NCBI GenBank assembly: GCA_013180625.2
Contig: SNVD02013723.1
Coordinates: forward strand, 186,001-250,000
Reading direction: 5' to 3'
Source: Boswellia sacra
Taxonomy: Eukaryota > Streptophyta > Magnoliopsida > Sapindales > Burseraceae
DNA: 64,000 nucleotides
The notes under the pieces: model-generated
Told to the model about the DNA's origin: nothing
Database searches by the model: none
The model's input: the letters and a program-made list of their open reading frames with translations, nothing else
In this document: positions 1-13,318 of the stretch, one piece after another
Layout of the letters: each line of letters opens with the position of its first letter
Position numbering within the stretch: position 1 is the stretch's first letter
Program-made: the position numbers and the translations under genes

Positions 1-3000
1 ATCGTACATGTTGGGGTATAATATTTGTATAGAAATTAATATGAGATATAAATTTAATAACCAGTATAAAGGATAAATATTATGGAACAATTATATTAAT
101 AATGTGAATGAAGGGGTCAAAATATGATGAAGATTCAATTAATCGAGGTCTAGAAGTTGAAATTTCACCTCAACTATTAATAAGTTTAGTCAGGCATTTG
201 TAACATGGTCCAAATAAGTCGTATTTATCGGTATTTGAGCAATTTTTCTTGTTATTCTTACAGAACTTCTATCTTGTATCATTAAACCGTTATCCATTAA
301 TACAGCACTAACATTATTTGATTCTAAATTCGGAGCAAGTCTATATATATTATAAGATAACATGCAGTAAAATGCACCCAAACTAAAGCGTTTATTCTTT
401 TGTGTAGATAGAAATAGAGCTTCTTCTCATGCTTTATCTTCACCATCTTACTATCGCTTAGAAAAGCTTTCAAGTTTGTGATATTCTCGACTAAGAGCAA
501 GTAATACATGTCAAAGTTTCCTGTGATATTTTTCCATAGTTGTTGAATTGATGGGATTAGCGCTACCGCCTTTAGTGTCATTAATGATACATCTAGAGAT
601 TGTATGCAACCATTCGATACGGAGATATGTACTAGGCACGAATCTCTCCAACCATTCAATACGGAGATATGTACGAGGCACGAATTTCTCCACGTCTTTG
701 GAAGTAATAATTAGCATCTTTGCCAACAACTTGAGTTAATGTTGCGGTTGAGCCTAACAGATTTGAAACTTTTGACTGTTAAGGGCCAAAATGTCTCATT
801 CACAACTGTGATTATATCTGATTTTTGGCAAGTTTTGGGTCTCTTACGACAGATTTGACCCTACTCAAGATGAAGACATCATTTGTAGAATCATGATTAC
901 AATTATAATGATTCAAAGTACAATTATATCGTTTCCAGGATTAGACACTGCTTGAGAAGCTGTTCTCTGGAACTGATTGATCCTTTCTGCTTAATCTCGC
1001 ATTAATTAAACCGTGTCATAATAATTTCAATCTTCACCGAAAGAGTACTACAATACTACTAGTTGTTTGTCTTGCTGAGCTTCAATATTTTTGAGACTTT
1101 GATAAAGCGCATAGGCGGTCACTTTCCTGAAAAAGTGAAAAGTTATTCATATCATCACATTATTTAAGTATTCTGAAGTTCGCTTTTAGGCCCAATATAG
1201 AATTTCTATAGGCCCTGGCTTGGTTGTCGCTACTGGGCATCCAGATTACAAGCCTTTTACAGGGTAAAAGTAGACCAATGTCAACCAAAGTGGCCATGCC
1301 CATTTGCTTCAGCGAAGTTTCCAACTCTTGTCAACTCTCAGTGCTCAATTGGTGTCTTAAGATTTGAGCCGAATTTCAACCAACCAAAAGCACAAAACAC
1401 AATGTTAAAGGGCACAACTTATGGACACTTTACGTAAAGTTGGGAACTTTTTGTTTGACAAGATAAAACAATAAATACAAAAAAAAAAAAATTTAAGTAC
1501 TAGTGTTTGAGCAAGTAGAATTATAGTTGCTTTTTCAATAGCAATGTCCAGATAATAAAGTGGTTATGTATGCACAAACATAAAATGTGGAATAAAGCTA
1601 AAAAAGGATGCAATTTGTTCTCGAAGATGGAATTTGTAACTTGTAAGTTTCGAAGAATTGGCGGGTTACAGAACATAACTTTGTGTGAGATGATATCAAG
1701 AGGGTCCAGTTGGTTCACATGTTCTAAGACACCAAGCTTTATTGTTGCTTGATCAGCTTTCTATAAACGACGTTTCTGTGAAGTAGTACTTTGAGATTCG
1801 AAGCTCTAAAAGCAACTTCTCTTGAAACTGCTTCCGCTTCCGCTTCTGCTTCTCCTTATGCTTGCACAGGAACAAAAACAGAGTGGTACATTTCATGTGC
1901 TATTATTATACGTGCAAGTATCAAAATCAAGAGATGGAAAAGTTATTAACATTATTTGGTAGCTTAGGTCCAAAAGGATATCATTACTTAGAAATTAAAC
2001 AGTTGTATTCAATGAATTCCACCTGCAGTCCCCCATTTTGACAACTTGTACCAATTTTAACAATATTACACGCATACTCTTTCTCTTTACAGTAAATTAT
2101 CATTATGTGCTAATTTATTGTTCAATAATATCAGCCGTTGATAACCAGTTAATTTTGAAAATTAAGATGTACAAACTAATGGGTTTATTGGCTATTGCAT
2201 TATCAATTGGAATGTAAATATTGCAATAATTTTCTTGAAAAATTTGGCCACTGATTAATGAGCAAGTTGCTGGGTTGCATCCGACAGTTACATGATTGGA
2301 ATGGAAATTCACCAATGTCGCAACCCTTGCGCAGATTGCGTATTGAAGTAGTGCAGCTTATAAAAGGGACTTATTGGTAGCTACATATAAGCTATTTGCT
2401 AATTTGCTATTAGCCACCTCTCTAATCTCTACTTATACAAGTTTGTTTTGTGGTCCTTGTCCAAGTTTAATGATATTTATTATGTTTCAAAACCCTCTCT
2501 CATCTCTAATTGGAGAGAAGCAACTATCTTGTTAACTGTGTTGCTGATAGAAATCCCTACATGTTTTTGCCCCGGAATGTTGACAAGTTTTGCTTTCAAT
2601 TGAAGAAATGGAGCTCACATTCATACATATTCTCCACGAACAAAGCTATGACTTGTTAAAGGCAGTTGCATCATTAAACAATACGTGGGTCAACTTTGAA
2701 ATCTATGGTGACTTTTGAATTTTCTCCACCCTTTTGTTCTAGAAATTCTTTTTTAATTGGGTATTGCTTTCCTTCTTTACTTCATGTATCAAATATTTAA
2801 AATACAAAAAGGTATATAAAATTAAGTTCATGCATTTTGATGTATAAGTGGGTAGGGTACACATATAATAATGCAATAATTATAGTATTATATGATTTCT
2901 TGTGGGTTTTTTTTAATATGTATGGCACGAGATCATTTATTAATTATTATATCATTTTTATATTATGACTTTGATCTTTTTGTATGAGCTCCACGAAACT

Positions 3001-4745
3001 CCAGTTCATGATGAGAGTTATTTATATAAAAATCATAGTCACAGTGAGGAAGCAACCACTTTAAACATGACACATAAGCCCCAACAAAAAAAAAAGTTTA
3101 TATGATACATTAATGATTGACATAAAGGACTAAAGCACTATTTGGAAATCAATTTTGCCCTTTACCACTAGCAGTCCAGCACCCCTTTTAGATCAATAAT
3201 CAAATGGAAAAAGATTAAATTATTGTGTTTTTGGGTTTAATTAATTAATTTATTTATTAATGGTTGCTGTTGTTGTGTCTGTCTTAAAGGCAATCTGAAT
3301 TGCTTTTTGTCACTATTTTTTTTTTTAAACATTGAAGGAGCCATGGGTGCAGGTGCTTTAAATTAAAGAGAAACCGGTCAATATGCTTGATGAAATGCCT
3401 CATAAATTAATGATTTTTTTTTTTTGAGAGAGAGTGATTTTGAAGAGAACAACTTGAATTGAAATTGAAAGTGGGTTTTGTTTAGTTTTAAATTATAATA
3501 TATGTTTGTGACATGTAACAATCTTATGTTGGTTTTAACAAGGAAAATTTCGCTTCAACGTCCAATGTTTTGTTTTACTACGTGAATACGCAAGGAGGAC
3601 CTAAAATTTTAAGGAATTAAAATGCTTCCAGTAAGGGCAATGTCAAAAAGACAGAATCAACCCATAAAAAGAAAAAGGGGCAGAGAAGAGAAAACTCAAC
3701 TTTAATATAATACAATACAATACAACACCAAGAAGAAAGGCTAAAGGGTCATTATGAGAAATTTAATAGAATATTAGGAGCACAACAACATTTTCCGCTG
3801 AACAACATATTTTACTCAAAACACAATAATTGCAGCCTTTGACGTTTCTCTCTTACTCCTTAAAACCCTCTTCAACACCCACACGCAATCTCCTTTTGAC
3901 TCTCAACAACAAATCAAAAAGAAAAAGATAAAGCTAAGAAAGACTTAATGAGAAATGAAATGAAATTGAAATTGAAACCCCAAAAATCTCAGCCGCAATT
4001 TGCCTTACGAAAACCAACTTTTCTTTGTGTACTCTAATTCTTCTACTATATTATTCATTCAAGTGGTGGGGGAGTGGGGACGGGGGCGTGAGTGAAGCTT
4101 TTCAATTTCATTTGCTTGTGGGAATCTCATCTCATCCCAAAATTGTTATATATTTTTTTCTTCTTCTCAATTTAGTCCTCGAGATATTTACAAATTGTCG
4201 AAAAGGAGTTTCCCTTCTCCCTACGGAATCAGCCCTCGTCTTTTGTCAATGTTTGAGGCTCCGGTTTAACTAAACCTCAACTGTCCCACGTTACCCTCTT
4301 TCCTGTCATTATCTTTTACTTTATTACCCTTCTTATGAGACCATAATTTCAATCCTGCCCTTTACTTTTTCTTTTTCTTTCTTTAGTTTAATGTTGGGTG
4401 CATAAGACTGTGTTTGTGCGCCTCTGACATGGGATCCAATCAATCCCTAGTTGATTGTTTATTATTGCATGATTGATTGAGTGCTTTTAGCTTTTCATTT
4501 TCTGCTTTTAAATTGCTTTAGTTGGTTGAGAGTCAATGACTTTGATAACCATGCTTAAATCTATCCATATATGTGCAATTTTGGCTGCAAGTATTACCAC
4601 TTTAATTAAGTCTATCCATATTTGTACAAATTTTTGCATCCATTTCACTAGTTTCAGATGAATTAATTTCATCGAATATCTTCCTATTTTGTTTTTAGTA
4701 CCTTATAAAAACAAGTTAAAAAATATGTTAAAAGTCATTAAAAAC
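1..4745. other. Non-coding region, no gene recognised
   Basis: AT-rich sequence with homopolymer runs and short purine or pyrimidine tracts. Open frames here are short and have no recognisable domain, and I found no splice-compatible exon series. The minus-strand frames at about 190-730 run through a tandem repeat and look like no family I know. Nothing else could be supported. Confidence 0.6.
609..692. repeat. Two-copy 42-bp tandem repeat
   Basis: Two adjacent copies of a 42-bp unit, each beginning ACCATTC and ending CTCTCCA or TTCTCCA, share the core ATACGGAGATATGTAC. They differ at only a few positions. The repeat length is a multiple of three and an open frame runs through it on the minus strand, so an old coding duplication is possible, but the protein is not recognisable. 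Confidence 0.75.
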
Positions 4746-4753
4746 ACTCTTGT

Positions 4754-4897
4754 TAGGGATGGCAATAGGCAAGGAGGATTGGGACGGAAATAATGATCAT
4801 CATCCACATCCACATCGATCCCTACGCTAATTCCAATTCTAAAAATGCAAGACGGGTATGGAGATATCCTAAATCAGAAAATAAATCCACATCCCTA
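4754..4897. mobile_element. hAT-type MITE (144 bp)
   Basis: The element begins TAGGGATGGCAAT and ends CCACATCCCTA, imperfect terminal inverted repeats typical of small non-autonomous hAT elements. It is flanked by ACTCTTGT (4746-4753) and GCTCTTAT (4898-4905), an 8-bp target duplication matching at 6 of 8 bases. It has no coding capacity. Confidence 0.6.
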
Positions 4898-5077
4898 GCT
4901 CTTATCCATCAATTTGGTTAAATTATTAAAATCATTAATAATAGTTTTGAAACTCCAACAATTAATGTATCTTTGATAAGTTTTAAAGAAATGAATTATT
5001 AATTATTTAAAATTATTTTTTGTTTGATATTACGATAATAGATTGAGAATATTTATTTATATTAACCTATTTATAAA

Positions 5078-5291
5078 GAGTAATACTACTCATACAAACT
5101 ATTTATACAAACTCACACATACAAATTGATGTGACATCCTTATATGATCGCCACATCACCCATGTTAATTAATGTCATTTATTATTAATATATATTTATC
5201 AAATCACTGTATTTATTTATCGAATCACATTATGCCACGTCAGTTTGTATGGATGAGTTTGTATAAGTAGTTTGTAAGAGTAGCATTGCTC
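5078..5291. mobile_element. Mutator-type MITE with perfect 9-bp TSD
   Basis: Long terminal inverted repeats: the left end reads GAGTAATACTACTCATACAA and the right end is its approximate reverse complement, finishing GTAGCATTGCTC. The element is flanked on both sides by the identical 9-mer ATTTATAAA (5069-5077 and 5292-5300). A 9-bp duplication is the mark of Mutator superfamily insertion. No coding capacity. Confidence 0.8.
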
Positions 5292-5300
5292 ATTTATAAA

Positions 5301-8240
5301 CCGTTAAAAGGATTAAATCTAGGTTTTATAGTTACTTTTGGCAAAAACATAGATATATATTTTTTTAGTAAAATTTAGATGAATAGGTCCTTGTATTCTC
5401 CTAACTTACACAAATGGATTGTATAGGTAGAAAGAAAAATGGAATTTTGCTAGTGGCATTACGACACGAGAATTTAGTGATAACAAAGGAAAAGTTTGGA
5501 TTGGAAGGGCAGGTTTGTCTTTTCGAAAAGAGATTCTTGTAGACGATTTCTCGGGTAATTCTCCATCTGATCCAAAATAGTGAGACAAGAAGATTGAGAA
5601 AATCTTGAGATGGGGCATCGTTTGAAGGTGGCATTTTTGTCAGTTAGCTTGAATCCGACGTGGGTGCCCGTCGTTTTGGAGGCAAGTAGGTCCTTCATCT
5701 TTATTCCTCCACCACCTCCCACGAGGCCACACCTACTCCTAAGTTACCTTAATACCCTTCTCCCCCTCCCTATTTAACCATTTATCCTTTTTTTTTTTTG
5801 TGCTAATCATGAACTTAACTATGATTTATTTCCAAATATTTTTGTCTCTTTTAAAAATCTCCAAATACCCAATTAATTTTTTAAGTTCCATTTAAATTGT
5901 AATAATATTTCTATAAATTATAAAATACTTAACATATATTATAAAATATGTTTATATTTTCTATGTAACATATATGAATTTAAGATAATTTTTTTACATA
6001 ATTATTTAAAAATACAATGTATAAATAATAATTAATTAAAGGGATCCAATTGGGCAAATAACAAGATGATCCTCTTCCTCAGGAATCTTTAAATGAGTTG
6101 TCAATTTCATATGGGACCCTTCAAAATGAGCATCTAACTTCATAGTTTCTCCGAAATAATCAAAGTTAGTTCGACACGCATCTCCATGCGTGCACCCTAT
6201 AATGTAATTAACTAATTATTATGCCCATTTTATTCTCCTTCACTAAACAATTATCAATTCTATAACTTACTTTTAAAAATATATATACATTCACATCATT
6301 ATTTTCGTAGGTTAATTTCCTTTTTTTATGGGTTTGATTCATCTTAAATTGAAGCATTCTTTTTTCTTTCCCTAATAGAATATACGATTCTATTTATTAT
6401 GTTTATGGTTGTTACGATAAATTTAAATTAAAATTTGTTTCATGAAACAGATTTAAAAAAAAAAATCTAAAGTATTATTTTGGGTTAAGATGGTTGCGCT
6501 TGATTCATTTTATATTATGCGATTTTTCTATTTGTAAAAGTTAGCCTTCGTATTCAAATATATAAGTTTCTTTAAATTTAGGAAGGAAAACATTTTAAAA
6601 TTGGTTTGATTTAATAAAGGGATTTGATTTTTTTTTGTTTGTGTTTCATATATATTTAATTTTGGGATTCTTCCTTTTCTACAAGCAAAGTTTAAAAGAT
6701 ACGTTAGCCTCTAAATATGGAAATGTTCCCACCTGAAATTAAAATATTCTTGTGTGCTTCACCATTTATTGCATCAAAGATGATAAAACGGATTAGCATG
6801 ATAATTGACAACTGTCGCTCATTTTTGTGGTATCAAGTTCTATTTATAGAATATTATTTAATTATTAATTATGGTCAAATTATATTCTCTAATATTTCAT
6901 ATATTCCTAAATTACATCTATAACTACCCTAACTCGATTATAAATATAACCACCCTACCTTATTATAAATATAAGCTAATCTTATATCCCTTGAAAATTG
7001 CATAATAATTAATTCATCCAAAATAGTATTATATTAATTAAATGTCGCCGAGTGTAATCAAAATAATTCATGTGCTACATGTTAAGATTACTCATTAATA
7101 TTTAGACCATATGGTAAAAATTTTTTACGTACATTATAAGTTTTATTTTAAAGACAATTTCAATTTATCGTCAGTAAGTTATGATATATAATTAATTGAT
7201 ATAAAGAGTGACAATAAATTACATTAATTAGCATTAAATTACAATAATATCGATTAATCATTTAATTTTTTAATTTATACATAATTATAATATTTCAAAA
7301 AAAAAGAGGGAATTTTTTTTTTTTTAAGAAAAAGGAGGCAGGTTTTGTACGTGATTATGAAAGATAAAAACGGACTGGAGACGCTTTCCAGGCTGTAGTT
7401 GAATCCGAGAACAAACGGAACGGTTAACAAGAACGAACGATTTGTTCCCCGTTTACAGAAAAGATAGAATAGAAGTTAGGGTTATTTTCATATATTAATA
7501 TATTCTCATAAAGAGCATCGGTGACCTACAGCTGTAAGGATGACATAAGGTGACTTCACCCTTACGAGGCCGCAACCTCGCAATTGCCCTTGCCCTCAAC
7601 CTTTGGTCAGTTTTTTTAACCAAATGACCACAATACCCTCCAGCATTGTTCTTAAATACAAGATTATTTCAATATTGCTTTGAAGATTTTACCAAAAACG
7701 TAAGCTTTTTTTTTAAAATAAATAAAGTAATTATGCGTACTTGAGAAAATTTTGAAATTCAACTCATGTATATTAAAAATATTATAATACTACATTTATA
7801 AATTTTATACAAAATTTTTTTCATCATAATCTGATTTTTTCTTGTTAGGAGATAACTCATAAATCGCATGATTACGAATTAAAGGTGTCAAATGGGATGG
7901 AGACACGGAGGAAAAGGGTGATGGGGGTGAAATGGAAGACAAGAAAGCATTAGAAAAATTGGAGTTAAAATGGAGGAAAAGAAAGCATTCAAAAGGGGGT
8001 TTAACAGGTTCGGTCATTCCCACACACACAAAGATGGAAAACGAGGACAGCTAGGCTGAAAGGACAAGGTCACAAAGGCGTTTGGTTTGGTGTTTAATTG
8101 AAAAAAAATTAACCTTTTCGCACGGACACAAAAATTAACTGCTTAAGCGTATTATCAGAAAAGGAGATTGAGTCTAGTTTACGCCAAATGGGTCGTCCTT
8201 ATTTATTCCAATCGGAACGATCTCTTCCTCCTCCCATTAC
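5301..8240. other. Non-coding region upstream of the NAC gene
   Basis: Very AT-rich DNA without a supportable gene. The minus-strand open frames near 5.4-5.7 kb and 7.8-8.0 kb overlap one another in several frames and resemble no family. The last few hundred bases probably hold the promoter of the NAC gene at 8,520. Confidence 0.55.
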
Positions 8241-8246
8241 TATAAA
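8241..8246 (+). promoter_or_regulatory. Probable TATA box of the NAC gene
   Basis: TATAAA lies about 280 bp upstream of the NAC start codon. It is followed by a CA-rich and CT-rich stretch (8270-8350) typical of plant 5' leaders. Transcription would start near 8,270, giving a leader of about 250 nt. This is inferred from position and motif only. Confidence 0.45.
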
Positions 8247-8519
8247 GAACACTTTTCCCTCTCAATATACCCACACACACACCCACCCACCCACCAATCT
8301 CTCTTCTTGACCTTATAAGTTTCTCTCTTTTTCTTGTTCTTGTTCCCTCTTGTTCTTGTTGATAGAATTAGATTAGATTAGATTCCCTTTGATGGGTTTA
8401 TAAAGGACTTCAGTGCCTCAGGGATTGTGGTTGTGTTGTGCCTCAGCCTCTCTCAAGTTTGCATTTTTAAGACTCTCTTGAACTCAAAGCTGAGTCTTTT
8501 TGTGTTCCGCTGCTAGAAC

Positions 8520-9577
8520 ATGGAAAAGATTAACTTTGTGAAGAATGGAGTGCTAAGACTGCCTCCAGGGTTTCGTTTCCATCCTACTGATGAAGAGCTG
8601 GTTGTTCAGTACTTGAGGCGCAAAGTATTTGCTTGCCCTTTGCCTGCCTCCATAATACCTGAAGTTGATGTTTGCAAGTCCGATCCTTGGGATTTGCCAG
8701 GTTAGTTAATAACTTAGCATAGATAATTGAATTCCTTTGTTCTTGTGCTTCTATGCTACTTAAATGCAACAGCTTTAGCCCTGACAACAGACTGAATTAA
8801 AATATATGTGTATAAGAGGAGTTGTTTTAATATGATAGATGGGTTTGTTGGTTTAGGTGATGTGGAGCAAGAGAGGTACTTTTTTAGCACAAGGGAAGCC
8901 AAATACCCAAATGGGAACAGATCTAACAGAGCCACAGGTTCTGGCTATTGGAAGGCAACTGGACTTGATAAACAAATTGTGACTTGCAGGGGCAACCAAA
9001 TTGTGGGCATGAAGAAAACTCTGGTCTTTTATAGAGGAAAGCCTCCACAAGGCTCTAGGACTGATTGGATCATGCACGAGTATAGACTCGTTACTGCCGC
9101 TGACGCCACTGTTCCCGCTGCCCTGCAAAAGAATAACAACTCAACTACTGCTCAGGTGGGTTGTCAACTGCCATCTCATTCACAGTTGTGCTCCATTTAG
9201 CCACCGGCATGCGTTGTTGCTGTTAATTATGTTGCATTTTGCCTATCAATTTAATGGTTTTAATTCCAATTCGAATTCTGCAGAGCCCTGTCCCTCTGGT
9301 GCCAATGGACACTTGGGTTCTTTGCCGCATATTTTTGAAGAAAAGAAGTGCTAAAAAAGAAGATGAGGAAACCTGCAATGCTAATGGAGCTCGTAAACCC
9401 AGGACCTCCAGGCCGGTTTTCTATGATTTCATGACCAAAGACAGGACTGATTTGAACCTTGCTCCATCTTCCTCTTCATCAGGCTCAAGTGGAATCACAG
9501 AAGTCTCGTCCAATGAATCTGATGATCATGAAGAAAGTAGTTGCAATAGTTTTCCTTATTTCAGAAGAAAACAGTAA
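8520..9577 (+). CDS. NAC083-like: NAC transcription factor, NAC083/VNI2-like
   Basis: Three exons: 8520-8700, 8857-9155 and 9284-9577. Both introns have GT-AG ends (156 and 128 bp) and the phases join cleanly to give 257 residues, close to Arabidopsis NAC083 (255). The NAC DNA-binding domain covers residues 13-180: subdomain [16 protein letters not shown] (14-28), subdomain B ending DPWDLPG (61), subdomain C from [13 protein letters not shown] (68-80) with the WKATG core (92-96), subdomain D with WIMHEY (131-136), and subdomain E WVLCRIF in exon 3. The tail is serine-rich and acidic. It holds DLNLAP at 216-221, which fits the DLNxxP form of the EAR repression motif. VNI2 in Arabidopsis is a nuclear repressor of VND7 in xylem vessel formation and also acts in leaf senescence. 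The same role here is inference. I chose the first ATG because it precedes the family's usual N terminus. No disruption is seen. Confidence 0.93.
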
Positions 9578-12500
9578 ACAAATGAATAATTTCATTTCCC
9601 TCTCTTTAGTGGCTGTACTTCCGTAATTTGGTCTTCTGGTTAGAAAATCAGAATAACCATTTAGCAATCTAATGTTTGGTCATTTAAGTCTCAGCATGTG
9701 TTGTCTGCGATTACCAATTTGCAGAAAGAGATTGTTGAAGAACGAAAGCAAGCAAAAGAATCGGCATTAGTTTTTATGATCAGTAATGTTAAAGAGCATT
9801 CAAACCAGAATTCCCTTTTGTTACTGATTTTAGTCTCTTCACTTATGCATAAGAAAATGTTTTCTGAAGACAAACGTTCTTTGGGTTCCCATGCAGAACC
9901 AATTCTGCGCTAAAAGGTTAATGATTTTCAAGGGAATAAAACTGAAAGGAAAGTTACATAAGAGAAAGGAATATAAAGAGATGACATTTTTATCTTTGTA
10001 TGAACTTTGTTAAAAGATAACTCTTTTAGTGTAGCACAAGAGAATAAGCATATTAATCTTTTGCAATATCAGCTTTGCACGAGGTTCCCTTCTCCCTTAC
10101 AGCAAAAGGCAAAAAAAAAAAAAAAAATACTTGTTAAAGAGAACCCAATTCCATGATCGAATCTCCAAGAAATGAGCCTGCTCTAAAGTCACAAACTTCA
10201 TGTACACTCAATGTTTAGCATTGATAAATGGGTTGAAAGCAACAAACATTCTTGACATATTTTCTACAACATCTGTTACATTGGTCGTCTTCTATTAAGA
10301 ATACCAAGAGAGATAACAAAGAGTAGGTATGTGGATATAGGATGAATAGGAAAACGTAGGGCCAACTAAAAATTTTGAATTTACGAGACCAGTTGGTGGA
10401 AGTTGTAGGCTATAAGAAACATGAATTCCTGATCAAGGACATAGGCAGCCGTTTGAAAATGAGCTGGGGTCCAAGTCCTAAATATTGGTGCTATGACTTT
10501 TACGAGCCCTGAAAAGGTTTTCAAGATTGCTTGCACAAAGCTCTAACGATGCTGTCAAACAAGGTAATAATTAGATGGTTTAAGTTACTTGCAAGTGCAA
10601 GTAACTTAGTAAACTAAGTTCCCAGTTTAGTTTTAATTTCTCTTCAATCCGTCAGAAATTCAATGTGCACATGCTCAACTTCAAGAGATCAACAGTACTA
10701 CTGGGATATTTGATATTTCGCCCAATTAAATGTATTGATTATTACTCCTTAATGGCAAACTAATCAAGCAAAGTTCCCTTCACTGCATGTGTTGTACACA
10801 TGTCAAGCATGCAAGGAGCACGACCCAGTTCTATGGTTGACTCACAGAAGAAAATTGAAGTTGTAAGTAATCAAATCTACGATGAAATGATAATTATAAC
10901 CTATTTAGTGATTCATTCAGGCAGTTGCATTGTAGAATATATTAAAAACAAAACTTGTAAGGTAGGTTGTCACCTTAGGATAATAAATGATATCATATGC
11001 AAGATAGTAGGGTCACAAACCATTGAGATGATAACAAGTGGATAGGCAAAGAGATAAGGGACGGCATATACATATAAATTATATGCTAAACCTTGATTAA
11101 GTATCAGTTGAATTGTCCATAACTGGCTTAATATTGCCATGCCAGAACAGGGAAGAAGAACCTAAACTCAAATTAAAAAGCCATAAAGGGATAAAAAATA
11201 AGCCGACCAGAGTTTCTTGTGACAGTGGTTTACAATTGCATAGGCTGTTGGAGTTCTTCACGTCACATTTTTTTGTGTATAAAAATTTCATAATTTCATT
11301 TTCATGACAAAAAGGATGTGTCGTGTGTGTGTAATTGTGTGTGTGAGAGAGAGATTGGATTGGCTTGGGGGTTGCTGACTTGGGTTACAATTTGTCAATC
11401 ACGTGGGCAGCCCGTCATGGTAGACCACTCGCTCACAGCACAACTTTTGTAGCTTCACCTGATTAGGTCAATCACTTAAAAAGAAACAAAAATATGTACA
11501 GAGGAGCATCAGGGTCTCTGTCACTCATGGCTACTTTCGACATTTTACAAGCAATACCTTGCAGACAGGGAATGTATTATCTATTGTGTAAGTTGACCAG
11601 TTCCAAAACCAACCACCTTTTTTATGCTACTTGCCTGGACAAATTTAAGTTTAAAGGGGTTGCTTAGTATCTATGCAACAATGACCTCTCCGATATTATA
11701 TAATTACATTCAAATCATGTTTAATCTACCCTAAGAAATATAAATGATATGGGCCCTTCCCTTCCTTAACCCAAGATCCCCTCCACAATAAATGTCTTTA
11801 ATATTTATCATCAATCTTAGACCCATTTCCTTTCATTTCGTTTCCTCCATTTTAAAGGGATCCAAAGCACGAGAGAATCTTATAAAATAAATATTCATAC
11901 ATATATGCATAATCAACTTTCTTTCAGCGCTTATCTGTTATAGGAAATGAAATAATTAGGTGGGTAAGCTGCCTGCAAGAAGGCATCTAACTACACAAAA
12001 ACAACTCATACCCAACAATTCTAGCAATCAATGCCAATTAGTATGAAGATTGAAGAAATGAAATTTTATGGAAGTTGAGACCAAAGGGTCAATGATATTT
12101 ATAGCAGTTGCTTGCCCAAATGTATTAAAATGCTGAGCTCATTGACAGAGAGGCGCATGGTACAGCAACAAACCTGCAGCATGGGGGGTAGTTTTCAGCT
12201 ACAGGCCCTAATTGCAATTTACAACAAAATTGCTATCTAACCGATCAAGTGCAACAAGTATAGAAGACAAGTTGGCATTTGCCGCCCACGTCTTTGATTT
12301 TTCATCTTCCTAGCCGTACATGTAAGCTGTCATGCAAGAGGACATAAGGTACTCAAAGACTATGAGTGAGTAAAGGCACACAAGTGAGAGAGTTGCGTGT
12401 GAGAAGCCAAACTTTCAAGGATGGCCATCAGGATCTCCTTAAGATCTCGGATACATTGACACATAAGAAGGATAGTTCATGAAATTTATTCTAATTTTCT

Positions 12501-13318
12501 CCTTTGTCAAATCAATATTCTGACCCATAGAAATTAGAAGGAGCTACGACAGAGTTTTCAAATTCTCTTTCGGTGGTCTTGGATCCATGTTACTATCCAA
12601 CCCCATTTTTAATCAATACAAAAAAGGACCACATCATCTTTAAGAGAAGATTCACTGTTATCCTACCAACGACTATATGAAAGAGAAATGATTCCATCAG
12701 CATCAGCCCTTCAACAAACTGGTCCTACATAAAGCAATGCCACCATTACATAAAGTTCAAGAAACCAATCCTTTCAGACGTCTCAAAGCAAAATCCTCAT
12801 TATCATGCACATCTCTATTTACTGATAAACCAATCAGAGTTGAAACTGCTGTCTTACGCCATGTTTTCTAACCAAATATGTGATATAACCGTTCTTGTAC
12901 CAAGAAAGGGTATCAATTGTTCTCAGTTATGTGCTCATGTTGGACAAAAATGTTAATTGGCAGGACCAGAAAAAGGGGAAGAAGTTATACAACCATGAAT
13001 ATGGTAAGCCTCAAGTCAAAAATCATCATCATTAGCATGTGCAAGGAGGTTTTTGTATATTCACATTAACTAACTAGAGTTCATGGAGGGGTTTGCAAAA
13101 ACAACTCGAGATAATAACTGCATTTCATGATTTGAAAAACGAAGCTTCCGTACAATAACATTCTTAAGACTGATAGTTCATAAATAATAAGTTATGCTCT
13201 ATAAAGATCAATAGATGTCGGTTAAGACATCCAGCTAAAGTTTAATATGACCACAACAAAATTTCAACATCATGTAGCCAGGAATCACTGAAACACCTTC
13301 CAGATTTATCTAACATTC
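9578..13318. other. Intergenic region (3' flank of NAC gene)
   Basis: The first 300-400 bp are probably 3' UTR of the NAC gene. A CA/GT-rich microsatellite with a GAGA run lies near 11,317-11,352. Open frames at 10.8-11.3 kb have no recognisable domain. I see no RNA gene or well-bounded mobile element. Confidence 0.55.

Noticed and set aside
4025..4273. Plus-strand open frame of 82 codons
   Set aside because: No domain or supporting exons, and the composition matches the surrounding non-coding DNA.
5401..5722. Overlapping minus-strand open frames
   Set aside because: Three frames are open at once over the same bases, which points to chance composition, and no family is recognised.
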